Below, piece by piece: positions 1-5,496 of a DNA stretch of 5,496 bases (positions are counted from its first letter, which is position 1; the number at the start of each line of letters is the position of its first letter). A program made the translations under genes and the position numbers. A model generated the notes under the pieces. The model did no database searches and had not been told where the DNA came from. It saw nothing but the letters and a program-made list of their open reading frames with translations. Location: positions 1 to 5,496 of the forward strand of contig CAMWMY010000098.1 in assembly GCA_947175465.1 (NCBI GenBank), read 5' to 3'. This DNA comes from an uncultured Erysipelotrichaceae bacterium. GTDB lineage: Bacteria; Bacillota_I; Bacilli_A; Erysipelotrichales; Erysipelotrichaceae.

Positions 1-54
1 CCTTTTTAATATCTATTTTTCAATAACTCTTTTTATAAACTATATACACTTTAA

Positions 55-87
55 TAAAAAAGATAATTTCATAAACAGAAATTATCT
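55..87 (-). terminator. Rho-independent terminator of the sortase gene
   Basis: Read on the minus strand, a perfect 10-bp stem (arms at 87-78 and 70-61) closes a 7-nt loop. It is followed directly by a run of six T residues (61-56), then ATT. It begins 17 bases past the sortase stop codon, as expected for a gene-end terminator. The stem is AT-rich, as is the genome. The remaining bases 1-54 are AT-rich and show no gene. Confidence 0.8.
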
Positions 88-103
88 TAAATAAACACTT
101 CTA

Positions 104-895
104 TTAAAATTCTCCATTAGAACTAGGATCATACTTTCCTTCCCAAGGCACTAATTTTGCATGTACCAAATAACGTCCTTCAGAACCAACACCACCTAAT
201 TCATACGAACATGTACTTAACGTAATCATACGGTCTCCTATTTCAAAAGGTACTTCTCTTTTATGTAATGACTTCGCTTTAACAGCATTTACATAATTAA
301 GAAATGTTTGATTCGCTTGAAATCCAATTTTATAAGAATCACTTGTTGCCGTCGTATGATACATACTCATAACTTCTGCTCGATAATTTCCTTGAGGAGT
401 ATATATATAAATATAAGGATGATCATTAAAAAATTGTTCATCTTTAAATTTTTCTAACGCCGTAAACATCGTTCCATGATAAACATTGTGTCCATAAATA
501 AAAGTATTCATGTCACTAAAATCTCTCGCTTGTCGATAGTCGATAAAAATAGAACCTGCATAGTTCACCTTTTTTTCAAAAGTATGATTCAAATAATAAT
601 CATTATCAAAACTTTTCACAATAGGATAACTAATATCTGTATCAGGAATAATAATCCAACCTGCAACATCTGAATTAATTGCTTGCAAAGCTGGAAAATC
701 TACAGTAAAAGGCTCCCTTGGATCTTCCGGTATTCCTGCTACTAAAGCAATGCGCTTATGTTCCTCTTTTTCATCATAATTAGCTTTATAAATTTTAAAT
801 AGTTCAAAGCCTGAATATAAAAATACTGCAAGAGCAACTAAAAATATAATTTTATTAATAATTCCTTTTCCTTTTTTTTGTTTTTTATCTTTCAT
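104..895 (-). CDS. srtB: Class B sortase (membrane-anchored transpeptidase)
   Basis: A 263-aa sortase, a cysteine transpeptidase that cleaves a C-terminal sorting signal on exported proteins and joins them to peptidoglycan or to another subunit. It has a Lys-rich cytoplasmic N-terminus (1-15), one membrane segment (about 13-33) acting as signal anchor, then an extracellular catalytic domain (about 65-250). The sortase triad is visible: His136 in YGHN, Cys229 in TLSTCSYE, and Arg241 in GRYLVHAKL. Length, N-terminal anchor and the TLSTCSYE form match class B. The start is ATG at 895, which has GGTGA at 904-900 upstream. An in-frame TTG at 940 would add 15 residues, but it has no Shine-Dalgarno and lies upstream of the likely transcription start. 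No sorting-signal substrate or pilin gene is in the window, so its target is unknown; class B enzymes often recognise NPQTN-like motifs or build pili. The gene appears monocistronic, divergent from DUF3783, with its own terminator. Confidence 0.93.
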   Translation of the reverse strand: MKDKKQKKGKGIINKIIFLVALAVFLYSGFELFKIYKANYDEKEEHKRIALVAGIPEDPREPFTVDFPALQAINSDVAGWIIIPDTDISYPIVKSFDNDYYLNHTFEKKVNYAGSIFIDYRQARDFSDMNTFIYGHNVYHGTMFTALEKFKDEQFFNDHPYIYIYTPQGNYRAEVMSMYHTTATSDSYKIGFQANQTFLNYVNAVKAKSLHKREVPFEIGDRMITLSTCSYELGGVGSEGRYLVHAKLVPWEGKYDPSSNGEF

Positions 896-923
896 TCTTT
901 CACCATCATTCCTATTCTTTTTT

Positions 924-932
924 ATTGTAACA
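924..932 (-). promoter_or_regulatory. Extended -10 promoter of the sortase gene
   Basis: On the minus strand the sequence TGT-TACAAT (932-924) is a good extended -10 element (TGN plus a TATAAT-like hexamer). No good -35 lies 16-18 bases upstream, which is common with extended -10 promoters. Transcription would begin around 917, about 20 bases before the ATG at 895 and downstream of the alternative TTG at 940. Confidence 0.55.
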
Positions 933-972
933 TATTTCAACTATTTATCCTATATTTTATATCAAAACATAA

Positions 973-997
973 ATTTTCATACCTTTTCTATGAAAAT
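973..997. promoter_or_regulatory. Inverted repeat between divergent promoters, candidate operator
   Basis: ATTTTCATA (973-981) and TATGAAAAT (989-997) are perfect 9-bp inverted arms separated by 7 bases. The site lies upstream of both divergent promoters: about 10 bases before the -35 of the DUF3783 gene, and on the far side of the sortase promoter. It has no T-run on either side, so it does not look like a terminator. A dimeric regulator acting on both genes is an inference. In DNA this AT-rich such a repeat can arise by chance. Confidence 0.35.
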
Positions 998-1007
998 AAA
1001 AATTTAT

Positions 1008-1036
1008 TTGCATAACAATAATAGTTCGTTTATGAT
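1008..1036 (+). promoter_or_regulatory. SigA-type promoter of the DUF3783 gene
   Basis: TTGCAT (1008-1013) and TATGAT (1031-1036) are separated by exactly 17 bases, a good housekeeping promoter. The start of transcription should be near 1043, giving a leader of about 20 bases that contains the GGTGA ribosome binding site at 1054-1058. Confidence 0.7.
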
Positions 1037-1062
1037 ATATACATAAGAAAGATGGTGACATA

Positions 1063-1605
1063 ATGAAAAAACAAATATTATTATATCAAGCTTCCGATGC
1101 GACTTGTGAAGCTTTAAAAGCTATAGATATGTGCTTTCGACAAATTCGTCAAGATGAACTACATGAAACACTAGGCTACTTATTAGAAATGGATGGTTTT
1201 TCAAAAGCAGATATGAAAGAAAAACCAAAATCTTTCTCTTTTGATTTAATGATTTTAGCAAATATTGAAGATGATGAAATACGTAAAATTTCAGAACATT
1301 TAAAAGCTTGTAACGCTAATATTGAGCGTAAATGTTTACTAACAAAACATAATCAACATTGGACATTAGAAGCTTTACTAGAAGAAATTGATAAAGAACA
1401 TACGTATTTCCAATATTATAATGAATTGCATAGACTCATTCTCGATGCACAAAATATCGATTTATCTACTTGTAAAAAAGAAGCTGCTCTAGCTTATCAA
1501 ACAGCATTTATGAACGGTTATACTGTCTTACAAGAAAAGGATGAAGATTTAGAAAAACTACAAATAGCAATCGAAATGATAAAAAAGGCAAAAGAGCAAT
1601 TATAA
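1063..1605 (+). CDS. DUF3783 domain-containing protein of unknown function
   Basis: A 180-aa soluble protein with no signal peptide or membrane segment. The middle part (about 59-115) resembles DUF3783: a hydrophobic strand (DLMILANI), a helix, a short strand region ending in CLLTKHNQHWTLEALLEEIDKEH, with the family's typical T-x-x-N-x-x-W-T-L then acidic helix pattern. The N-terminal segment (MKKQILLYQAS) also looks like a strand followed by a helix. The C-terminal 50 residues (about 130-180) form highly charged, probably helical or coiled-coil sequence. The start is ATG at 1063 with GGTGA at 1054-1058 and a good promoter upstream. The gene is a single transcription unit, divergent from the sortase and closed by a shared terminator. 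The family has no established biochemical role that I know of, and the context gives no clear hint. Assignment is from memory of the motif. Confidence 0.75.
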   Translation: MKKQILLYQASDATCEALKAIDMCFRQIRQDELHETLGYLLEMDGFSKADMKEKPKSFSFDLMILANIEDDEIRKISEHLKACNANIERKCLLTKHNQHWTLEALLEEIDKEHTYFQYYNELHRLILDAQNIDLSTCKKEAALAYQTAFMNGYTVLQEKDEDLEKLQIAIEMIKKAKEQL

Positions 1606-1607
1606 AG

Positions 1608-1633
1608 AAAAAACTCTCATTGAGAGTTTTTTT
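1608..1633. terminator. Bidirectional terminator between DUF3783 and HDG genes
   Basis: The core stem CTCTC/GAGAG is extended by flanking A and T runs to 11 bp (1608-1618 with 1622-1632), around an ATT loop. The plus strand ends in a T-run (1627-1633). The minus strand also ends in a T-run. It lies 3 bases past the DUF3783 stop and 13 bases past the stop of the convergent glycosylase gene, so it can serve both. Confidence 0.9.
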
Positions 1634-1645
1634 ATATTCTTTTTC

Positions 1646-2134
1646 TTACTTCTCTTTTATATATTGATCAAGGGCAGAAAACCATTGCCTTTTTAATTCT
1701 TCTTCCTTAATTGTACGATTAGCATTACTTGTGCTCGGCAATACTATACATGGTAAAGCAATTTCTTGGCAGTGCTTTTGATATAATTCATAGCTTTTCT
1801 TTCCATTGCATATAATAGCTTTTAGTGTAGGATATCGCTTCCATAAAGATACAATATCATTGCACTTCACTTTTTTTATTTGAGCATCTAAACTACCTTC
1901 TCGTTCACATGTCTGAATAACATCCCATAAAATAATATGATTTTGTTTGATTAAAGTTACTTTTTCTTCATAAGAATAGAATTCTTTTTGAAAATAATGT
2001 CCCATAATCTTCCAAAATCGATTATGCTTAAATCCATAATATTCTTGTTTTTGCAATGAAACAACAGATGGCATTGATCCTAAAATCATAATTTTAGGCT
2101 CTTTTGCAATAATCGGTGGAAAACTATGCAACAA
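1646..2134 (-). CDS. DNA-deoxyinosine glycosylase (uracil-DNA glycosylase family 6, HDG type)
   Basis: A compact protein of about 162 aa of the UDG superfamily. Family 6 enzymes remove hypoxanthine (from adenine deamination) from DNA, starting base-excision repair; some members also act on other deaminated bases. Numbering from the longest possible start (TTG 2146, 166 aa), the visible motifs are ILGSMPS (21-27), YYGFKHNRFW (36-45), ILWDV (72-76), GSLD (84-87), CNGKKSY (113-119) and LPSTSNAN (136-143), in the family order. The gene overlaps the end of rimO and is presumably co-transcribed. No ATG exists near the start. The best Shine-Dalgarno, GGTGA at 2144-2140, lies inside the rimO coding end and points to TTG at 2134 (5-nt spacing) or TTG at 2131. 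TTG 2146 and GTG 2143 lack a site. The chosen start keeps the conserved H-x-FPP entry. The product call is firm at superfamily level and good at family level. Confidence 0.85.
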   Translation of the reverse strand: MLHSFPPIIAKEPKIMILGSMPSVVSLQKQEYYGFKHNRFWKIMGHYFQKEFYSYEEKVTLIKQNHIILWDVIQTCEREGSLDAQIKKVKCNDIVSLWKRYPTLKAIICNGKKSYELYQKHCQEIALPCIVLPSTSNANRTIKEEELKRQWFSALDQYIKEK

Positions 2135-3428
2135 CTTCTTCACCAATCAAATCATGAGGTAATGCTTCTACAATTTTAACCTTTACAAAACTACCAAAAG
2201 GAATAGCACGAGAACTCTTAAAAGTAACCATTCCATCAACACCATCAGGTGCACTTGATGTACTTCTACCACGATACATACCAATCAATCCTTCTTGTGC
2301 TTCTACTAAAACTTCTACCTCTTGACCAATCATACGTTTATGATTTTCCAAAGAAATATTTTCTTGTAATTTCATTAATTGTGCTAGACGTTCTTCCTTC
2401 ACTTCTTCTTCAACAGCACCTTCCATACGATAAGCTGCTGTATCTTCTTCTGGAGAATATGTAAATCCTCCTACACGATTCCAACGTACCTCTTCTATAA
2501 ATTGCATTAACCCTTGGAAATCTTTTTCATCTTCTTGAGGGAATCCAACAATAAAAGTTGTACGAAGTGTAGCATGAGGATGATAGTGTCGAATCATCGT
2601 TATCATTTTCTTTACTTCTTCTACACTTCCTCTACGATTCATCAGTTTTAAGATTTTATCTGTCCCATGTTGCATAGGAATATCGAAATAAGGAACTACT
2701 TTCTTTAATTGTGCCATACCTGCGATTAAATCTTCATCAATTTCATCAGGATACATATATAAAATACGAATCCAATGGAACCCTTCTATTTGATGAATTT
2801 CTTTTAATAATCTTAATAAAGAGCGTTCACCATATAAATCAACTCCATAACGTGTTGTATCTTGTGCAATTAAAACAAGCTCTTTTACACCACTTTGTGC
2901 TAAACGCTTAGCTTCTTCCACTAATTGTTCAATAGGAAACGAAACATTTCCTCCACGAATCAGTGGGATTGCACAATAAGTACATCCATTTGAACAACCT
3001 TCCGCAATTTTCAAATAAGCAGTCCATGGTTTACTAGATACTAAACGCTCACTTTTTGCATAGCTTACTAATGTATGATCATCAAATAAATCACCTAAAA
3101 TTTCATGGATACGATGATATTCTTTAATCGAAATAACAGCATCAATTTCAGGAATATCATTTTGTAATTCTTCTTTATAACGCTGTGCTAAACAACCTAC
3201 TACAATCAATTTTTTACAATTTTTTTCTTTATATTTCGCCATTTCAAAAATTGTACGAATACCTTCTTCTTTTGCTGTATTAATAAATCCACAAGTATTA
3301 ATAATAATAGCTTCTGCTTCATCTGGATTATTCACAAATTCATAAGAATTTTGTTTAAGCATCCCCATTATTTTTTCACTATCTACTAAATTTTTACTGC
3401 ATCCTAAGCTTATAAACCCTATTTTCAT
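2124..3428 (-). CDS. rimO: Ribosomal protein uS12 methylthiotransferase RimO
   Basis: A 434-aa radical SAM enzyme that adds a methylthio group to a conserved aspartate of ribosomal protein S12, using two 4Fe-4S clusters. Three domains are visible. The N-terminal UPF0004 domain carries the auxiliary-cluster cysteines Cys10 (LGCSKN), Cys46 (NTCGF) and Cys79 (GCLAQRY). The radical SAM core has Cys145, Cys149 and Cys152 in GCSNGCTYC. A C-terminal TRAM domain runs from about 366 to 434. LGCSKNLVDSE, IAQDTTRYGVDLYG and APDGVDG separate RimO from the tRNA enzyme MiaB. Length is normal for the family. The start is ATG at 3428 with AGGTG (3439-3435) six bases upstream; an in-frame GTG at 3437 lies inside that ribosome site and is rejected. 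The segment after the cluster motif reads RGGNVSFP, where the family usually has an R-S-R pattern. It is first in an operon with the overlapping glycosylase gene. Confidence 0.96.
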   Translation of the reverse strand: MKIGFISLGCSKNLVDSEKIMGMLKQNSYEFVNNPDEAEAIIINTCGFINTAKEEGIRTIFEMAKYKEKNCKKLIVVGCLAQRYKEELQNDIPEIDAVISIKEYHRIHEILGDLFDDHTLVSYAKSERLVSSKPWTAYLKIAEGCSNGCTYCAIPLIRGGNVSFPIEQLVEEAKRLAQSGVKELVLIAQDTTRYGVDLYGERSLLRLLKEIHQIEGFHWIRILYMYPDEIDEDLIAGMAQLKKVVPYFDIPMQHGTDKILKLMNRRGSVEEVKKMITMIRHYHPHATLRTTFIVGFPQEDEKDFQGLMQFIEEVRWNRVGGFTYSPEEDTAAYRMEGAVEEEVKEERLAQLMKLQENISLENHKRMIGQEVEVLVEAQEGLIGMYRGRSTSSAPDGVDGMVTFKSSRAIPFGSFVKVKIVEALPHDLIGEEVVA

Positions 3429-3447
3429 ATAAAACACCTCGTTTTTT

Positions 3448-3476
3448 ATTTTACCATGAAATTAAACTTCATGAAA
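3448..3476 (-). promoter_or_regulatory. Probable rimO promoter with internal palindrome
   Basis: On the minus strand TGG-TAAAAT (3456-3448) is an extended -10. A weak -35, TTTCAT (3476-3471), sits 17 bases upstream. Transcription would start near 3441, which gives a very short leader covering the rimO ribosome binding site. The palindrome CATGAA-N7-TTCATG (3455-3473) fills the space between the two elements, where a bound protein could block RNA polymerase. Confidence 0.45.
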
Positions 3477-3522
3477 GCCTTATCCTCTCTCAACTATTAT
3501 AAGAAGTTTTTAAACATAAGAG

Positions 3523-3551
3523 TTGAAAACTATTAAATCCTATGTTAATAT
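3523..3551 (+). promoter_or_regulatory. Promoter of tRNA-Lys
   Basis: TTGAAA (3523-3528), a 17-base spacer, and TAATAT (3546-3551) preceded by TGT, so both a near-consensus -35 and an extended -10 are present. Transcription would start near 3558, about 10 bases before the mature tRNA. This is a strong-looking promoter, as expected for a stable RNA. Confidence 0.75.
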
Positions 3552-3567
3552 TAAATATATTCTATAT

Positions 3568-3643
3568 GACTTGTTAGCTCAGCTGGCAGAGCAACTGACT
3601 CTTAATCAGTGGGTCCAGGGTTCGATTCCCTGACGAGTCACCA
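3568..3643 (+). tRNA. tRNA-Lys (anticodon CTT)
   Basis: A complete 76-base cloverleaf with encoded CCA (3641-3643). The acceptor stem is 3568-3574 with 3633-3639, seven pairs including one T-G wobble at the fifth pair. The D stem is 3577-3580 with 3589-3592. The anticodon stem is 3594-3598 with 3606-3610, and its loop CTCTTAA puts CTT at 3601-3603, reading AAG. The variable loop GGGTC is five bases. The T stem is 3616-3620 with 3628-3632, with loop TTCGATT. The gene stands alone with its own promoter and terminator and is not part of a tRNA cluster in this window. An AAG reader is a supplement to the tRNA-Lys(TTT) that must exist elsewhere in the genome. Confidence 0.97.
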
Positions 3644-3655
3644 TGAAGCACATAT

Positions 3656-3690
3656 ATCTATATCTTTTATATAAAAGATATAGATTTTTT
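3656..3690 (+). terminator. Terminator after tRNA-Lys
   Basis: A perfect 13-bp stem (3656-3668 with 3673-3685) closed by an ATAT loop and running into six T residues (3685-3690). It begins 12 bases after the tRNA CCA end. The stem is AT-rich but long. The minus strand has no comparable T-run, so it acts in the plus direction only. Confidence 0.85.
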
Positions 3691-3736
3691 ATAGTATAAA
3701 AAGAAAACTTACTTGTAATAGAAATGAGGTTATTTC

Positions 3737-4005
3737 ATGAATCCCAAAATATATGAATTTCAAGCTATCATTCATAAAGTTCCCGATATAGATGGAGCTT
3801 ATGTAGAATTTCCTTATGATGTTTATAAAGAGTTTAGTAAAAAAAGAGTAAAAGTAAAAGCTACTTTTGATGGTACTCCTTATTTAGGAAGCCTTGTACG
3901 TATGAAAACGGTTCATCACATTATCGTTTGCGTAAAGATATCCGTGCTCGTATTGGAAAACAACCTGGTGATTATGTACATGTAACAATCCAAGAGCGTG
4001 AATAA
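3737..4005 (+). pseudogene. DUF1905 domain protein, interrupted by a one-base frameshift
   Basis: A small DUF1905 protein in two frames. Codons 1-58 from ATG 3737 read like an intact family N-terminus: YEFQAIIHKVPDIDGAYVEF, then a VKVKATFDG and GSLVRM segment. After ACG (3908-3910) the frame breaks and ends at TAA 3983-3985 with unrelated residues. The next frame (codons from 3913) restores the family C-terminus, SSHYRLRKDIRARIGKQPGD then a VHVTI strand, ending at TAA 4003-4005. Adding one G at 3910-3911 would give a normal 89-aa protein with GSSHYR at the join. The start has GAGG at 3726-3729. The family is a small beta-rich domain of unclear function. No convincing promoter is seen between the tRNA terminator and the gene. 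The lesion may be a real, recent mutation or a sequencing error; neither half shows decay. The site is not a standard slippery heptamer, so programmed frameshifting is unlikely. Confidence 0.85.
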
Positions 4006-4042
4006 ATTAGTTATAGATAAATATAGGATATTTATAATGATA

Positions 4043-4066
4043 AAAAGAGAGTTGTAACTCTCTTTT
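4043..4066. terminator. Bidirectional terminator between DUF1905 and cls genes
   Basis: A perfect 10-bp stem, AAAAGAGAGT with ACTCTCTTTT, around a TGTA loop. The plus strand continues with T-rich sequence after the stem. The minus strand leaves the stem into a run of five T residues, then AT-rich sequence. It lies 37 bases past the DUF1905 stop and 13 bases past the cls stop, so it fits both convergent genes. Confidence 0.88.
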
Positions 4067-4079
4067 CTTATTGTCATTT

Positions 4080-5496
4080 TTACATCATAGGTGCTAATAC
4101 ATTTATAATAGAGCGAATAATTCTTACTCTTAAAGGTATATGTGAACATTCCTCTAAAGTTATTTCATGCGATTTGGCTAATGTTTCCATATAATCTTCT
4201 TTTAATGCATCTACAACCTTGCTTCGATAAAATAAAATTCCACATTCATAATGTAAATAATAAGATCGATAATCCATATTAATCGTCCCTATAATAGCTA
4301 CTTTATCATCGGACACAAAACATTTAGAGTGAATAAAACCAGGCGTATATTCATAAATCCGCACACCTGCTTCTATTAACCCCTTATATGTATGCCGTGT
4401 AAGAGCAAAAGCATATTTTTTATCAGGAATATGGGGAACAATAATTCTCACATCAACTCCATTTTTAGCTGCTAATATAAGTGCCGTTTTCATCTCATTA
4501 TCGATAATTAAATAAGGAGTTGTCGCATATACATATTGATTTGCTCCATTGATCATATTAATATGCGCATATTCCCCTACATTTTCCCGATCTGTAGGAG
4601 CATCCGAAAACGGTTGTACAAAACCATCGGATTGAAAATGTCGTATTTCTGAAAATTTAGCTTTGTAATTAAAAAAGTCTTCTTTCTTTTCTTCATCATA
4701 ATTCCAAAATTGTAGGAACATGACCGTAAAACTCCATACGGCCTCTCCTTTGATCATCGCACCACTATCTTTCCAATGACCAAAGCGGACTTTACGATTA
4801 ATGTATTCATCAGCTAAATTAATTCCTCCTGTCATTGCAATAATACCATCAATAACAAGTATTTTTCGATGATCACGATTATTCATCTGCATAGCTAAAC
4901 GTGGTCTTAAAGGATTAAATACTTTGGTTTTAATACCTAACTTTCTTAACTTTTTAGCATAGCCACTGCCTAATGTTTCAATACAGCCTGCATCATCATA
5001 AATTACACGAACATCAACGCCTTCTTGAACTTTCTCAATTAAAATATCTAAAATAGTATTCCACATAATACCTTCTTCAATAATAAAATACTCAAGAAAA
5101 ATAAATTTTTTAGCCCGTTTTAATTCTTTTATCATGCACTGAAACTTATCCTCGCCCAAAGGAAAGAAAGTAGTTTCCGTATTTCTATAAATAGGATAAT
5201 CTGCAATTTTCCATAAAAGATTTGCTTGCTTATGTATAATGAGATCTTCTTCCTTTAAATCTTCTAAAAGCTGAACATCTTGCCAAAAAAAAGTATGGAT
5301 TTTTTCATGTGATTTATTATCACGAAGACGAAGTTCTTTAGGAACTTTTTGCCCACCAAATAATAAGTATAAAAAGCCTCCAAAAACAGGTAATGTTACA
5401 ATAACCAAAATCCACGTTACTTTATAGGACGGATTTTCATTCTTATTTATAATATAAATGCTCATAATAAAACTTAATGCTATAAAAATAAAGTAC
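4080..5496 (-). CDS. cls: Cardiolipin synthase, N-terminus cut by window edge
   Basis: A phospholipase D-superfamily cardiolipin synthase, which joins two phosphatidylglycerols into cardiolipin plus glycerol at the membrane. Numbering from an internal Met at 5465, a membrane segment spans about 16-37 and ends in the typical PVFGGFLYLLFGG. Two HKD motifs follow: H199/K201/D206 in HRKILVIDG and H379/K381/D386 in HSKCFVSDD, each with the usual downstream G-G/T-x-N-x-x-D/A segment. The protein ends in a hydrophobic segment (about 447-461), as family members do. The frame stays open from 5465 to the right edge with hydrophobic codons and no stop. The Met at 5465 has no Shine-Dalgarno, and cardiolipin synthases usually carry two N-terminal membrane segments. 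The true start therefore lies beyond 5496, and only the first segment and leader are missing. Both catalytic motifs are intact. Confidence 0.93.
   Translation of the reverse strand, partial: YFIFIALSFIMSIYIINKNENPSYKVTWILVIVTLPVFGGFLYLLFGGQKVPKELRLRDNKSHEKIHTFFWQDVQLLEDLKEEDLIIHKQANLLWKIADYPIYRNTETTFFPLGEDKFQCMIKELKRAKKFIFLEYFIIEEGIMWNTILDILIEKVQEGVDVRVIYDDAGCIETLGSGYAKKLRKLGIKTKVFNPLRPRLAMQMNNRDHRKILVIDGIIAMTGGINLADEYINRKVRFGHWKDSGAMIKGEAVWSFTVMFLQFWNYDEEKKEDFFNYKAKFSEIRHFQSDGFVQPFSDAPTDRENVGEYAHINMINGANQYVYATTPYLIIDNEMKTALILAAKNGVDVRIIVPHIPDKKYAFALTRHTYKGLIEAGVRIYEYTPGFIHSKCFVSDDKVAIIGTINMDYRSYYLHYECGILFYRSKVVDALKEDYMETLAKSHEITLEECSHIPLRVRIIRSIINVLAPMM

Noticed and set aside
476..673. Open frame antisense to the sortase gene.
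   Set aside because: Low-complexity Ile/Asn-rich translation from AT-rich DNA, no ribosome site, fully inside a well-supported gene on the other strand.
896..940. A 15-residue N-terminal extension of the sortase from a TTG at 940.
   Set aside because: No Shine-Dalgarno precedes it, and the extended -10 element (924-932) lies inside it, so it would not be transcribed. The ATG at 895 has a well-placed GGTGA.
2249..2911. Two open frames (2249-2464 and 2711-2911) antisense to rimO.
   Set aside because: Leu/His/Tyr-rich translations that mirror rimO codons; no family resemblance and no ribosome site.
3438..3567. A riboswitch or T-box leader between rimO and tRNA-Lys.
   Set aside because: The space is taken by two opposing promoters and a short weak TCAACT/AGTTGA repeat; no T-box sequence or riboswitch core is visible.
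3568..3736. tRNA-Lys as an integration (attachment) site for a mobile element.
   Set aside because: No integrase gene, no direct repeat of the tRNA 3' end and no change in composition downstream within the window.
3916..4149. Minus-strand open frame across the end of the DUF1905 gene and the start of the cls tail.
   Set aside because: It runs through the bidirectional terminator and overlaps two real genes; the translation is low-complexity.

Overview
The window looks like an ordinary stretch of chromosome from a very AT-rich, Gram-positive-type bacterium. A class B sortase, a Bacillota-style cardiolipin synthase N-terminus, a DUF3783 protein and GGTGA/GAGG-type ribosome binding sites all point to Bacillota. 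The protein styles would fit Erysipelotrichales/Coprobacillaceae-like gut lineages, but that placement is inference from memory and not proven here. The five intact or partial protein genes end in TAA or TAG, and none needs TGA to be read as Trp.

Layout, left to right. Positions 1-103 are non-coding and hold the sortase terminator (about 55-87). A class B sortase lies on the minus strand (104-895). It is divergent from a plus-strand DUF3783 protein of unknown function (1063-1605). The roughly 167-base gap between them carries a promoter for each gene and a perfect 9+9 bp inverted repeat. A bidirectional hairpin terminator (1608-1633) then separates DUF3783 from a minus-strand pair: rimO (2124-3428, ribosomal protein S12 methylthiotransferase), followed by an overlapping family-6 deoxyinosine/uracil DNA glycosylase (1646-2134). 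The rimO promoter region contains a 6+6 bp palindrome between its proposed -35 and -10.

On the plus strand come a solitary tRNA-Lys(CTT) with encoded CCA (3568-3643), its own strong promoter and terminator, and a small DUF1905 gene (3737-4005). The DUF1905 gene is broken by a single-base frameshift near 3910. A second bidirectional terminator (4043-4066) is shared with a minus-strand cardiolipin synthase. That gene runs from 4080 off the right edge of the window, so its N-terminus is missing.

Functionally the genes cover cell-surface protein anchoring (sortase), membrane phospholipid synthesis (cardiolipin synthase), ribosome modification (RimO), repair of deaminated bases (HDG) and translation (tRNA-Lys). 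No mobile element, CRISPR array, phage gene, toxin-antitoxin pair or defence system is visible, and I found no convincing new multi-gene system. The points most worth a second look are the frameshifted DUF1905 gene, the rimO/HDG overlap with a TTG start, and the two intergenic palindromes.
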